Assembly (NCBI GenBank): GCA_041685935.1
Contig: JAWLES010000078.1
Location: 1 to 11,168, forward strand
From: JAIPEK01 sp041685935
GTDB taxonomy: Bacteria; Desulfobacterota; Desulfobacteria; Desulfobacterales; Desulfobacteraceae
DNA: 11,168 nt
Direction of reading: 5' to 3'
Every line of letters starts with the position of its first letter. Within the stretch, counting starts at the first letter, position 1. The notes under the pieces were generated by a model. That model searched no databases, was not told the origin of the DNA, and saw only the letters and a list, made by a program, of their open reading frames with translations. Positions 6,558 through 11,168 of this stretch are shown here, piece by piece. The position numbers were made by a program, and so were the translations under genes.

Positions 6558-6944
6558 TTATTCCGCTTTAGGTTTTGAGAGAAAGGCAATTTTCTCAAGA
6601 TGATTCATAAGTTTCCGTACATCCTCTTTGCCCGGTTCCAGGGGAAACTGCATCAATACGCCCATTCCTTCGAAAGCTTCATGAAAGTCTTCTTCGGAAA
6701 GAGAACTCGCCGCAACGCAATCCATAAGAGGATTTGCGGAAACGGTTTTTTCCACCAGGGTTTTCCCGGTCATGTCAGGCAGGTTCTCGTCTGAAATCAG
6801 AAGGTCGCAGGACTTTCCTTCAATTTCAGCCAGGGCGGATGAGCCGGAATCCACGGTATTCACCCTGCACCCGTATGATTGAAAAGTCTCAATCATCTCG
6901 GAAAACCTGGATTTGTCCTCTGTTGCCAGTAATATATTTGTCAT
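6558..6944 (-). CDS. Stand-alone receiver (REC) domain protein, atypical
   Basis: A 128-residue single REC domain without an output domain. The acidic pair E9/D10 (ATED), the phosphorylatable D52 (LLISDENLPDMTG) and the Ser at 80-81 (AASS) match the family. The conserved Lys of the KP motif is missing: the segment reads LMQFPLEP, so Phe100 or Gln99 stands where Lys is expected. Phosphorylation may therefore occur without normal switching, or the domain may act as a partner-binding module. It is embedded between the first NifX-like gene (22 bases) and ATPase A (14 bases), so it probably works with this complex rather than as a general regulator. AAGGAG lies 11 bases upstream of the ATG. No histidine kinase is encoded beside it. 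Confidence 0.83.
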   Translation of the reverse strand: MTNILLATEDKSRFSEMIETFQSYGCRVNTVDSGSSALAEIEGKSCDLLISDENLPDMTGKTLVEKTVSANPLMDCVAASSLSEEDFHEAFEGMGVLMQFPLEPGKEDVRKLMNHLEKIAFLSKPKAE

Positions 6945-6966
6945 TTTCTTTCGGGCTCCTTGCCGT

Positions 6967-7350
6967 TTACCAGTTAAAATGAAAAGCAGCGTTTTTCAGT
7001 CCGTTTCGTAAGCCGCATCTTCCACACCCGGGCATGAAATATGCCGGAGGTACAGGGTCGTTTTTCACGTACATTTCAAGTACCCGGGCAGCATTCCCGG
7101 TGATAAAAGGGATCAGGGTGATGCCTGCAGAGACGATCAGGTCAGCCGGTATCCGGGAAATGGCCCCGCAGATCAGCACGGAAACCCCCATTTCCCTAAG
7201 CGTTTCCGGTGCGGGAGCAGCTCCTGGGTCAAAAGACTCATACCTCTTTTTTACCACCCTGTTGTCCTCTATCTCTGCAACAAGAAGAGTTCCAGCGGAG
7301 TCAAACACGGGTGAAATCCGGTTTCCCCAGACTGTTAACGCAATCTTCAT
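6967..7350 (-). CDS. NifX/NifB-fold protein with C-terminal CxxC, first gene of the operon
   Basis: A 127-residue member of the dinitrogenase iron-molybdenum cofactor family. It begins MKIALTVWGNRISPVFDSA (with PVFD in the loop that reads PRFG in the ORP-like protein), continues with LREMGVSVLICGAISR and ITLIPFITGNAARVLE, and ends with a PGCGRCG motif near residue 112. The CxxC is outside the core fold and could bind metal. ATG at 7350 is chosen because AAGGAG sits 10 bases upstream and because the open frame beyond it, up to 7398, overlaps the sigma-54 promoter at 7382-7397. It is the first of three NifX-fold proteins here and the most divergent. Confidence 0.83.
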   Translation of the reverse strand: MKIALTVWGNRISPVFDSAGTLLVAEIEDNRVVKKRYESFDPGAAPAPETLREMGVSVLICGAISRIPADLIVSAGITLIPFITGNAARVLEMYVKNDPVPPAYFMPGCGRCGLRNGLKNAAFHFNW

Positions 7351-7381
7351 ACGGATCAATCTCCTTTCTCTTTCAGTGTGC

Positions 7382-7397
7382 AGCAAAATATGTACCA
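7382..7397 (-). promoter_or_regulatory. Sigma-54 (RpoN) promoter of the ORP-like operon
   Basis: Read leftward the sequence is TGGTACATATTTTGCT, against a consensus of TGGCAC-N5-TTGCA/T. The invariant GG (7396-7395) and GC (7384-7383) are exactly 10 bases apart. The expected transcript start is near 7371, which leaves a short leader containing AAGGAG (7366-7361) before the ATG at 7350. An NtrC-type activator gene lies upstream at 8702-10078. In Desulfovibrio vulgaris the ORP operons are known to be controlled by sigma-54 and a cognate activator. Confidence 0.78.
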
Positions 7398-7508
7398 AGC
7401 TTTACAGGGAGTGGGCTTTGATTTTATTTGTTGTTTTATTTCAAAAGGTTATAATTTGTTAGCGGCAGAATGGTTTTGGCTGGAAGGGAGGAAAGAGAGA
7501 GGTTCGTT

Positions 7509-7541
7509 GCAAGAAAGCGACGCTACGGGTCGCGCCCTTGC
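7509..7541 (-). terminator. Degenerate terminator hairpin of the activator remnant
   Basis: GCGAC (7517-7521) pairs with GTCGC (7529-7533) around a 7-base loop, with outer arms GCAAG (7509-7513) and CTTGC (7537-7541). Read leftward the inner stem is followed by TTTCTT, shorter than the T-run of the right copy at 8658-8691, so activity may be reduced. It could shield the sigma-54 promoter from read-through. Confidence 0.55.
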
Positions 7542-7543
7542 GA

Positions 7544-7612
7544 CTATTTCGGCCCGGCCATGTCAATTCTCAGCCGCTTGATCCTTCTGTAAAGGGTGCT
7601 TTTATGTATGCC
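7544..7612 (-). pseudogene. Remnant of a sigma-54 activator gene (last 22 codons)
   Basis: The minus strand reads GIHKSTLYRRIKRL then RIDMAGPK and TAG at 7546-7544, matching the end of the intact activator (GIHKSTLYRRIKRL, GIDLAGPE, TAG). This is the second half of the Fis-type helix-turn-helix. Upstream of it (beyond 7612) the frame stays open a little longer but no longer resembles the activator. Most differences are silent or conservative, so the copy either diverged under selection before being cut or came from a related strain. Confidence 0.78.
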
Positions 7613-7728
7613 CGTACATTTCGATGATTGATAAACTCGGTCAAAAGGGCAAAACATAACGAGATATATGATTGAAGCCCGAAAAAGAAAATTCCGGATA
7701 TCGGATTGGACTATTTGTTAAGCCTTTC

Positions 7729-7757
7729 TTGACATTCTTCCTGATCTGGAATATTAT
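7729..7757 (+). promoter_or_regulatory. Sigma-70 promoter of the toxin-antitoxin pair
   Basis: A perfect TTGACA (7729-7734) and TATTAT (7752-7757, 5 of 6 consensus bases) are separated by 17 bases. Transcription should begin near 7764, and AGGAGG follows just before the ATG at 7785. Such a strong promoter suits a pair that represses itself through the antitoxin; no clear operator dyad was found. Confidence 0.8.
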
Positions 7758-7784
7758 TTTTACTAAAAAGGAACAGGAGGTTGT

Positions 7785-8171
7785 ATGGAATACAAAAAGT
7801 CATCACCAGGCACACGGATACAGGAGATCGAAAGAGGCCTTCCGTTCAAGGAATTCGATACCTTGCGCAACCGGTTGGAAATGACCCAGAAAAATATGGG
7901 GCAACTGGTAGGGATAGGCCACAATACATTGGCCCATAGAAAAAGAATCAAGCGATTTACAAAAAGTGAATCGGAACGAGTGGACAGGGTATCTCGTATT
8001 TTTCATCACGCAAAAGAAGTTTTTGGAGATGAAGTCCTTGCCAGAAAATGGTTAAAACAGCCTTTGGAATATTTTGATGGAAAAACTCCGCTTCAGTATG
8101 CAAGTACCGAGTTAGGCGGAAGGGAAGTTGAAAACCTTCTCGGTAGAATAGAACACGGAGTGTTTTCTTGA
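7785..8171 (+). CDS. Xre/MbcA/ParS-type antitoxin of a RES toxin-antitoxin system
   Basis: A 128-residue antitoxin that neutralises the RES toxin encoded next and probably represses the operon. Residues about 18-65 form a degenerate Xre-type helix-turn-helix (GLPFKEFDTLRNRLEMTQ, MGQLVGIGHNTLAHRK), and residues about 75-128 form the MbcA/ParS toxin-binding domain (EVFGDEVLARKWLKQPLEYF, GKTPLQYASTELGGREV, IEHGVFS). Length is typical. AGGAGG lies about four bases before the ATG. The stop TGA (8169-8171) overlaps the toxin ATG by one base, giving strong translational coupling. Plus-strand orientation, against every other gene here, and AT-richer composition fit acquisition as a module. Confidence 0.92.
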   Translation: MEYKKSSPGTRIQEIERGLPFKEFDTLRNRLEMTQKNMGQLVGIGHNTLAHRKRIKRFTKSESERVDRVSRIFHHAKEVFGDEVLARKWLKQPLEYFDGKTPLQYASTELGGREVENLLGRIEHGVFS

Positions 8172-8641
8172 TGATTAAAGCGTGGCGCCTTGTAAAACCG
8201 AAGCATGTGGAGTCGGCATTTAACGGGGAGGGGCCGCGGATTTACGGAGGCCGGTGGAATTCAGAGGGGACGGTGGTTGTTTATACTGCAAGTAGTGTGG
8301 CATTGGCTGCCCTGGAAATTATCGTCAACACACTATCCGTTGATTCCACTTCACTGCTCAAGGGTTACCGGGCGATTCCCTTACAATTTGAGGATTCCCT
8401 GCTTCAAACCGGCAGGGAAGTCCCGGATGGGTGGGATCACAAACCACCTGGACCTGAGTCGCAATTATACGGTGATAGGTGGGTAGCGAAAAATTCCTCT
8501 GTTGTCCTGGAAGTCCCAAGTGTAGTTGTTCCGTTGGAAAGCAATTTTTTGATCAATCCGCAACATCCGTATTTTAAAAAAATAAGCATCGGAAAACCGG
8601 TCGAATTTAAATTTGACAAACGGATCATATCGGTAACTTGA
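8171..8641 (+). CDS. RES-domain toxin (NAD+-degrading family)
   Basis: A 156-residue RES-family toxin. Characterised members (MbcT, and the RES toxin of Pseudomonas putida) deplete NAD+ in the cytoplasm and stop growth. The three name-giving residues are visible: R28 in YGGRWNSEG, E49 in ALAALEIIV, and S117 in VLEVPSVVVPLESN, followed by FLINPQHP. The fold-typical opening (AWRLVKPKHVESAFNGEG) is present and the frame is intact, so the toxin is probably active. ATG at 8171 is chosen; an in-frame TTG at 8168 adds only one residue. A GGAG lies 10 bases upstream inside the antitoxin gene. The gene ends convergently with the sigma-54 activator gene, sharing the hairpin at 8658-8691. Confidence 0.92.
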   Translation: MIKAWRLVKPKHVESAFNGEGPRIYGGRWNSEGTVVVYTASSVALAALEIIVNTLSVDSTSLLKGYRAIPLQFEDSLLQTGREVPDGWDHKPPGPESQLYGDRWVAKNSSVVLEVPSVVVPLESNFLINPQHPYFKKISIGKPVEFKFDKRIISVT

Positions 8642-8650
8642 CAGTCCAAA

Positions 8651-8771
8651 GTTTGTTGCAAAAAAAGCGATACAGTGGATCGTTTCTTTGCGGCTATACG
8701 ACTATTCCGGTCCGGCCAGGTCGATTCCCAGCCGTTTGATCCGCCTGTACAGGGTGCTTTTGTGGATCCCC
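8651..8771. repeat. Right copy of the direct repeat (intact activator 3' end)
   Basis: The partner of 7502-7613. It covers the terminator at 8658-8691, the activator stop codon at 8702-8704 and the last 22 or so codons of the activator. The 3' end and terminator are intact here, so this copy is the functional one. Confidence 0.82.
8658..8691. terminator. Bidirectional terminator between RES toxin and activator
   Basis: CGAT (8668-8671) pairs with ATCG (8679-8682) around a 7-base loop, and the stem extends imperfectly through an A-rich 5' arm and a T-rich 3' arm. Leftward it is followed by a run of seven T (complement of 8660-8666), and rightward by TTTCTTT, so it can stop transcription from both converging genes. 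Confidence 0.72.
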
Positions 8772-10078
8772 AGGGACTCGGCCGCTTTTTTGCGGTTGTA
8801 GTTGCACCGTTTCAATGCATCGATCAAAAGACGGGTCTCGGCCTGCCTGACCGGATCGGTGCCGGTTTCCGTTTCGCTGTTCCCTGCAGGGGAGGGAACG
8901 GCGGGTTTTGCCGTGATCTGGGCCGGAAGGTGTTCCGGTTTGATGTTGCCTTTGCTGCAGAGCACGAAAGCATGCTCGATTATGTTTTCCAGTTCCCTGA
9001 TGTTGCCCGGGTAATCATGCTTCATAAGGATGGCCAGAACATCATGATCAAGGCCCTGGACCGCTTTATTCCTTACGCGGTTCAGCCTTGTGATAAAGCG
9101 GTCCGCCAAAAGCGGGATGTCTTCCAGCCGATCCCGCAGAGGCGGGAGCCGGATTTTCATCACATTGATCCTGTAGTACAGGTCCTGCCGGAATTCTTTT
9201 TTGTCAACCATTTCAGACAGATTCCGGTTGGTGGCGGTGATGATTCTGACATCGGTTTTTTCCTTTTTGGTTCCGCCCAGCGGCTGGAACTCCTGATCCT
9301 GGAGCACTCGTAAAAGCCTTACCTGGAAAGCCGGGGTAGTGTCCCCGATTTCATCGAGAAATATGGTGCCCCCGCAGGCCTGGGCAAAGAGGCCCGGCTT
9401 GTCTTTTACCGCACTTGTAAAAGCGCCCGCCTTATGCCCGAAAAGCTCCGATTCCAGGAGGGTGTCGGGAAGCGCGCCGCAGTTTACCGCCATAAAGGGC
9501 TTTTCCTTTCGAAAGCTCAAGTTGTGGACCGCCTTTGCAGTAAGTTCTTTTCCGGTACCTGTTTCCCCTTCTACCAATACGGTTGTATCGCTTTCTGAAA
9601 TCCTTGGCAGAATATTGAAAATTTCTTTCATGGAACTGCTTCTGCTGACCATGTCCCCCATGTGAAACCGGGAGCTGATTTCCTTTCTGAGCGCCTCTTC
9701 CGTGCTCAGGTCCCTGAATACCTCGACTCCGCCCAGCACTTCGCCGTTGTCATCCACCAGAAGAGAAGTGGAGGCTTCGATGGGGATGCGTTTGCGGTTC
9801 GAGTTGATGATATATGCAGAAGAGCTGACAAAGGATTTTCCCTCCTCCATGGTTCTTTTCAATGCACATCCGGGTTCACACATGTTGGATCGGAAAACAT
9901 CCCAGCAGTGCCTGCCCATGGCTTCATCCTTTGGAATTCCGGTGATCTTTTCAGCTGCCCGGTTAAAGGAGGTGATTTTCCAGTTGTAGTCAATTGTGAA
10001 CACCCCGTCTGAAATACTGTCGAGTATGACTTTGGTGGCGTCCTGGTTCAAGGGTGAGTTTTTTTTATCGTCGTTCAT
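8702..10078 (-). CDS. Sigma-54-dependent transcriptional activator with PAS sensor and Fis-type HTH
   Basis: A 458-residue NtrC-type enhancer-binding protein. Residues about 15-125 are a PAS domain (DGVFTIDYNWKITSFNRAAE) with C58, C67 and C71 (HCWDVF, MCEPGC), placed as in redox or iron-sulfur sensing PAS domains; a ligand is not proven. Residues about 143-375 are the AAA+ domain: Walker A GETGTGKE (171-178), GAFTSA (218-223) in place of the usual GAFTGA sigma-54 contact loop, Walker B GGTIFLDE (236-243), and FRQDLYYRINV followed by PPLRDRLEDIP. Residues about 415-455 form a Fis-type HTH (NRKKAAESLGIHKSTLYRRI). No receiver domain is present. The gene starts without a clear Shine-Dalgarno. Its likely target is the sigma-54 promoter at 7382-7397, as with the activator DVU2106 at Desulfovibrio vulgaris ORP operons; here a toxin-antitoxin pair lies between. 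Confidence 0.93.
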   Translation of the reverse strand: MNDDKKNSPLNQDATKVILDSISDGVFTIDYNWKITSFNRAAEKITGIPKDEAMGRHCWDVFRSNMCEPGCALKRTMEEGKSFVSSSAYIINSNRKRIPIEASTSLLVDDNGEVLGGVEVFRDLSTEEALRKEISSRFHMGDMVSRSSSMKEIFNILPRISESDTTVLVEGETGTGKELTAKAVHNLSFRKEKPFMAVNCGALPDTLLESELFGHKAGAFTSAVKDKPGLFAQACGGTIFLDEIGDTTPAFQVRLLRVLQDQEFQPLGGTKKEKTDVRIITATNRNLSEMVDKKEFRQDLYYRINVMKIRLPPLRDRLEDIPLLADRFITRLNRVRNKAVQGLDHDVLAILMKHDYPGNIRELENIIEHAFVLCSKGNIKPEHLPAQITAKPAVPSPAGNSETETGTDPVRQAETRLLIDALKRCNYNRKKAAESLGIHKSTLYRRIKRLGIDLAGPE

Positions 10079-10167
10079 TTTTTTGATTGCTTTTACAGGC
10101 GTTGTCCGCAGTTCAGCCGAACCCGTCTTTTTTCTCCAAGCTTGCCTTTCAGTTGATAATGCAGATT

Positions 10168-10196
10168 ACGGTACATCAGCCCGTCTGCGTTGTCAA
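10168..10196 (-). promoter_or_regulatory. Possible sigma-70 promoter of the activator gene
   Basis: The minus strand has a perfect TTGACA (10196-10191) and, 17 bases on, TACCGT (10173-10168), a poor -10 with three matching bases. The predicted start would give a leader of roughly 85 bases to the ATG at 10078. Only the -35 is convincing. Confidence 0.3.
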
Positions 10197-10212
10197 ATGC
10201 AGGGGGCCGATT

Positions 10213-10707
10213 TTACCCGTCCAGGAGTTTGTACATGACAAAAGCATCCACAAGTCCGTATTCAGGGTGCCGGAACGCTTTAGCCAGTCTCCCTGCGATC
10301 TCGAACCCGTGTTTTTTCCAGAGCCGGACCGCTCCTTCATTGGTGGAAACCACCAGGTTGTACTGCATGGCTTTGAAACCCCTGGAAACAGCCTCTGCCT
10401 GTGAATGATCGCACATCCTGGAAGCAACCCCGCTGTTGCGCGCGTTTTTAGATACAATATATCCGCAGTTGCAGACATGCGACCCTGAACCGGGCTGGTT
10501 GGCTTTGATGTAGTAGGTGCCGATGAGGTTTCCGGTTTCATCCTCTGCCACAAAGGTTGCGGAAGGCACCTGGACCCACACCCTGAAGGCTTCTTGTTCG
10601 GTGATGTCAGGGGAAAATGCATAGGTGTCCCCGGCCCGTAATACAGGTTCGATGAGCCGCCACAGAGCGGCCCGGTCACTCTCCCTGAACAATCGAATAT
10701 GAATCAT
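10213..10707 (-). CDS. GNAT-family N-acetyltransferase
   Basis: A 164-residue single-domain GNAT acetyltransferase; it would move an acetyl group from acetyl-CoA to an amine whose identity cannot be read from the sequence. Visible are MIHIRLFRESDRAALWRLIE at the start, IGTYYIKANQPG (beta-strand 4), YIVSKNARNSGVASRM (the acetyl-CoA loop, here R-N-S-G-V-A), and NEGAVRLWKKHGFEIAGRL near the end, typical of the family. GGGAG lies six bases upstream of the ATG. It starts 25 bases after the TrmJ-type gene, so the two are probably co-transcribed. Similar proteins include amino-acid and ribosomal-protein acetyltransferases. Confidence 0.9.
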   Translation of the reverse strand: MIHIRLFRESDRAALWRLIEPVLRAGDTYAFSPDITEQEAFRVWVQVPSATFVAEDETGNLIGTYYIKANQPGSGSHVCNCGYIVSKNARNSGVASRMCDHSQAEAVSRGFKAMQYNLVVSTNEGAVRLWKKHGFEIAGRLAKAFRHPEYGLVDAFVMYKLLDG

Positions 10708-10732
10708 GTTTTTCTCCCTGGAGTGTGGTTTT

Positions 10733-11168
10733 TCACTTGCGGCGCCGGTCCTCCAGCCAGTCTATTCTGCTCATAAGGCCTCTTATGATTCTGACATCCC
10801 TGCTGTAGAGCCCGGATCTTCCGAAGATCCGCCTGTAGGTACGCATAAGATGGTCCGGATTAAGGGGGTCCAGGTATTCGACCCGGGTAAGGGTTGTTTT
10901 CATGTGTTCGTACATCTGCTCCAGTTCGTCTCCGGTGGCCTGTTTTCCGACAGCCCCCAGGTCGTGCGTCCTTCTGTCGGTCTGTTTCCGGATTTCCCAC
11001 AACAGGATGGTGACGGCATGCGAGAGGTTCATGGAGGCAAACGTTTCACTGGTGGGGATCGTGACGAACTTCTGGCACATCTCCAGTTCCCGGGTTGTAA
11101 GACCTGTGTCTTCCCGGCCGAACACCAGGGCGGTCCTGAGACCGTCCCCGTGTCCGGTGATCTCCTCT
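10733..11168 (-). CDS. TrmJ-family tRNA/rRNA 2'-O-methyltransferase, C-terminal part (runs off right edge)
   Basis: The minus strand is open from the right edge to the stop at 10733, about 144 residues, with the N-terminal part outside the window. Visible are TALVFGREDTGLTTREL (SPOUT motif 2), TIPTSETFASMNLSHAVTIL (motif 3, with the Asn-Leu-Ser knot segment) and a C-terminal extension (LEQMYEHMKTTLTRVEYLD, IIRGLMSRIDWLEDRRR) that resembles the TrmJ tail. TrmJ methylates the ribose at tRNA position 32. The GTG at 11125 is not the true start, because SPOUT motif 2 already begins upstream of it. The GNAT gene follows 25 bases downstream. Confidence 0.87.
   Translation of the reverse strand, partial: EEITGHGDGLRTALVFGREDTGLTTRELEMCQKFVTIPTSETFASMNLSHAVTILLWEIRKQTDRRTHDLGAVGKQATGDELEQMYEHMKTTLTRVEYLDPLNPDHLMRTYRRIFGRSGLYSRDVRIIRGLMSRIDWLEDRRRK

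Larger units (their letters stand above)
7502..7613. repeat. Left copy of a direct repeat of the activator gene's 3' end
   Basis: This stretch aligns in the same orientation with 8651-8771. The portion from the stop codon inward matches at roughly 59 of 71 positions by eye; the terminator part is more diverged and about nine bases shorter. Similarity stops on the left at GTTCGTTGC/GTTTGTTGC and on the right after about 7613. The two copies flank the toxin-antitoxin pair. Confidence 0.82.
7351..7784. other. Gene-free region between the operon and the toxin-antitoxin pair
   Basis: These 434 bases hold, from left to right, the leader and sigma-54 promoter of the ORP-like operon (to 7397), an AT-rich stretch with two TTTTATTT copies (7422-7429 and 7434-7441), a purine-rich stretch (7480-7500), the remnant of an activator gene with its terminator (7502-7613), unassigned AT-rich sequence (7614-7728), and the toxin-antitoxin promoter and ribosome site. 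I see no intact gene. Confidence 0.7.

Noticed and set aside
3988..7350. A nitrogen-fixation cofactor cluster, suggested by the NifX/NifB-type domains
   Set aside because: There is no nifH, nifD, nifK, nifE, nifN or radical-SAM NifB domain; the ATPases and activator point to an ORP-type locus instead.
7422..7441. Two TTTTATTT copies as a defined activator-binding site
   Set aside because: The stretch is simply AT-rich and the copies are short; kept only as a possibility within the sigma-54 promoter finding.
8675..9313. A 212-codon plus-strand open frame
   Set aside because: It is antisense to the AAA+ and HTH parts of the sigma-54 activator, whose motifs are unmistakable.
10176..10679. A 167-codon minus-strand frame overlapping the acetyltransferase
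   Set aside because: It is a shifted frame of the GNAT gene; only the frame at 10213-10707 shows family motifs and a ribosome site.

Overview
The window looks like chromosomal DNA of an anaerobic sulfate-reducing bacterium of the Desulfobacterota (a Desulfobacterales-like member is my inference). The main reason is an eight-gene minus-strand operon that resembles the orange-protein (ORP) loci of Desulfovibrio: NifX/NifB-fold small proteins, two MinD-type ATPases each carrying a two-cluster ferredoxin insert, and a sigma-54 activator gene upstream. No rRNA, tRNA, CRISPR array, integrase or transposase was seen.

Layout, left to right. Positions 1-1457 hold a minus-strand pair: a lipoprotein of the glycine-betaine-binding (OpuAC) family with its own sigma-70 promoter, followed 9 bases later by the N-terminus of a membrane sensor that runs off the left edge. 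Positions 1508-3064 hold a SagB/ThcOx-type nitroreductase and a spermidine-synthase-like methyltransferase-fold protein, the latter preceded by a 34-bp inverted repeat. Positions 3208-7397 are the ORP-like operon, read leftward from a sigma-54 promoter (7382-7397) to a strong intrinsic terminator (3208-3258). Its order is NifX-like protein, stand-alone receiver domain, ATPase A, ATPase B, second NifX-like protein, ORP-like protein, CGGC-domain protein, FmdB zinc ribbon.

Positions 7502-8771 form an insertion-like segment. A plus-strand Xre/RES toxin-antitoxin pair (7785-8641) with its own sigma-70 promoter lies between two direct, imperfect copies of the 3' end of the sigma-54 activator gene plus its terminator. 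The right copy belongs to the intact activator (8702-10078); the left copy is a 22-codon remnant next to the operon promoter. The ancestral order was probably activator, terminator, sigma-54 promoter, operon, with the toxin-antitoxin pair arriving later. Positions 10213-11168 hold a GNAT acetyltransferase and the C-terminal part of a TrmJ-family RNA methyltransferase that runs off the right edge.

How the parts may work together: the PAS-containing activator, with three cysteines in its PAS region, probably senses redox state or a metal cluster and drives sigma-54 RNA polymerase at 7382-7397. The operon products are cysteine-rich, ATP-using and iron-sulfur-binding, which suits assembly or carriage of a metal-sulfur cluster (the Desulfovibrio orange protein binds a Mo-Cu-sulfide cluster). 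A role for this particular operon in that process is inference.
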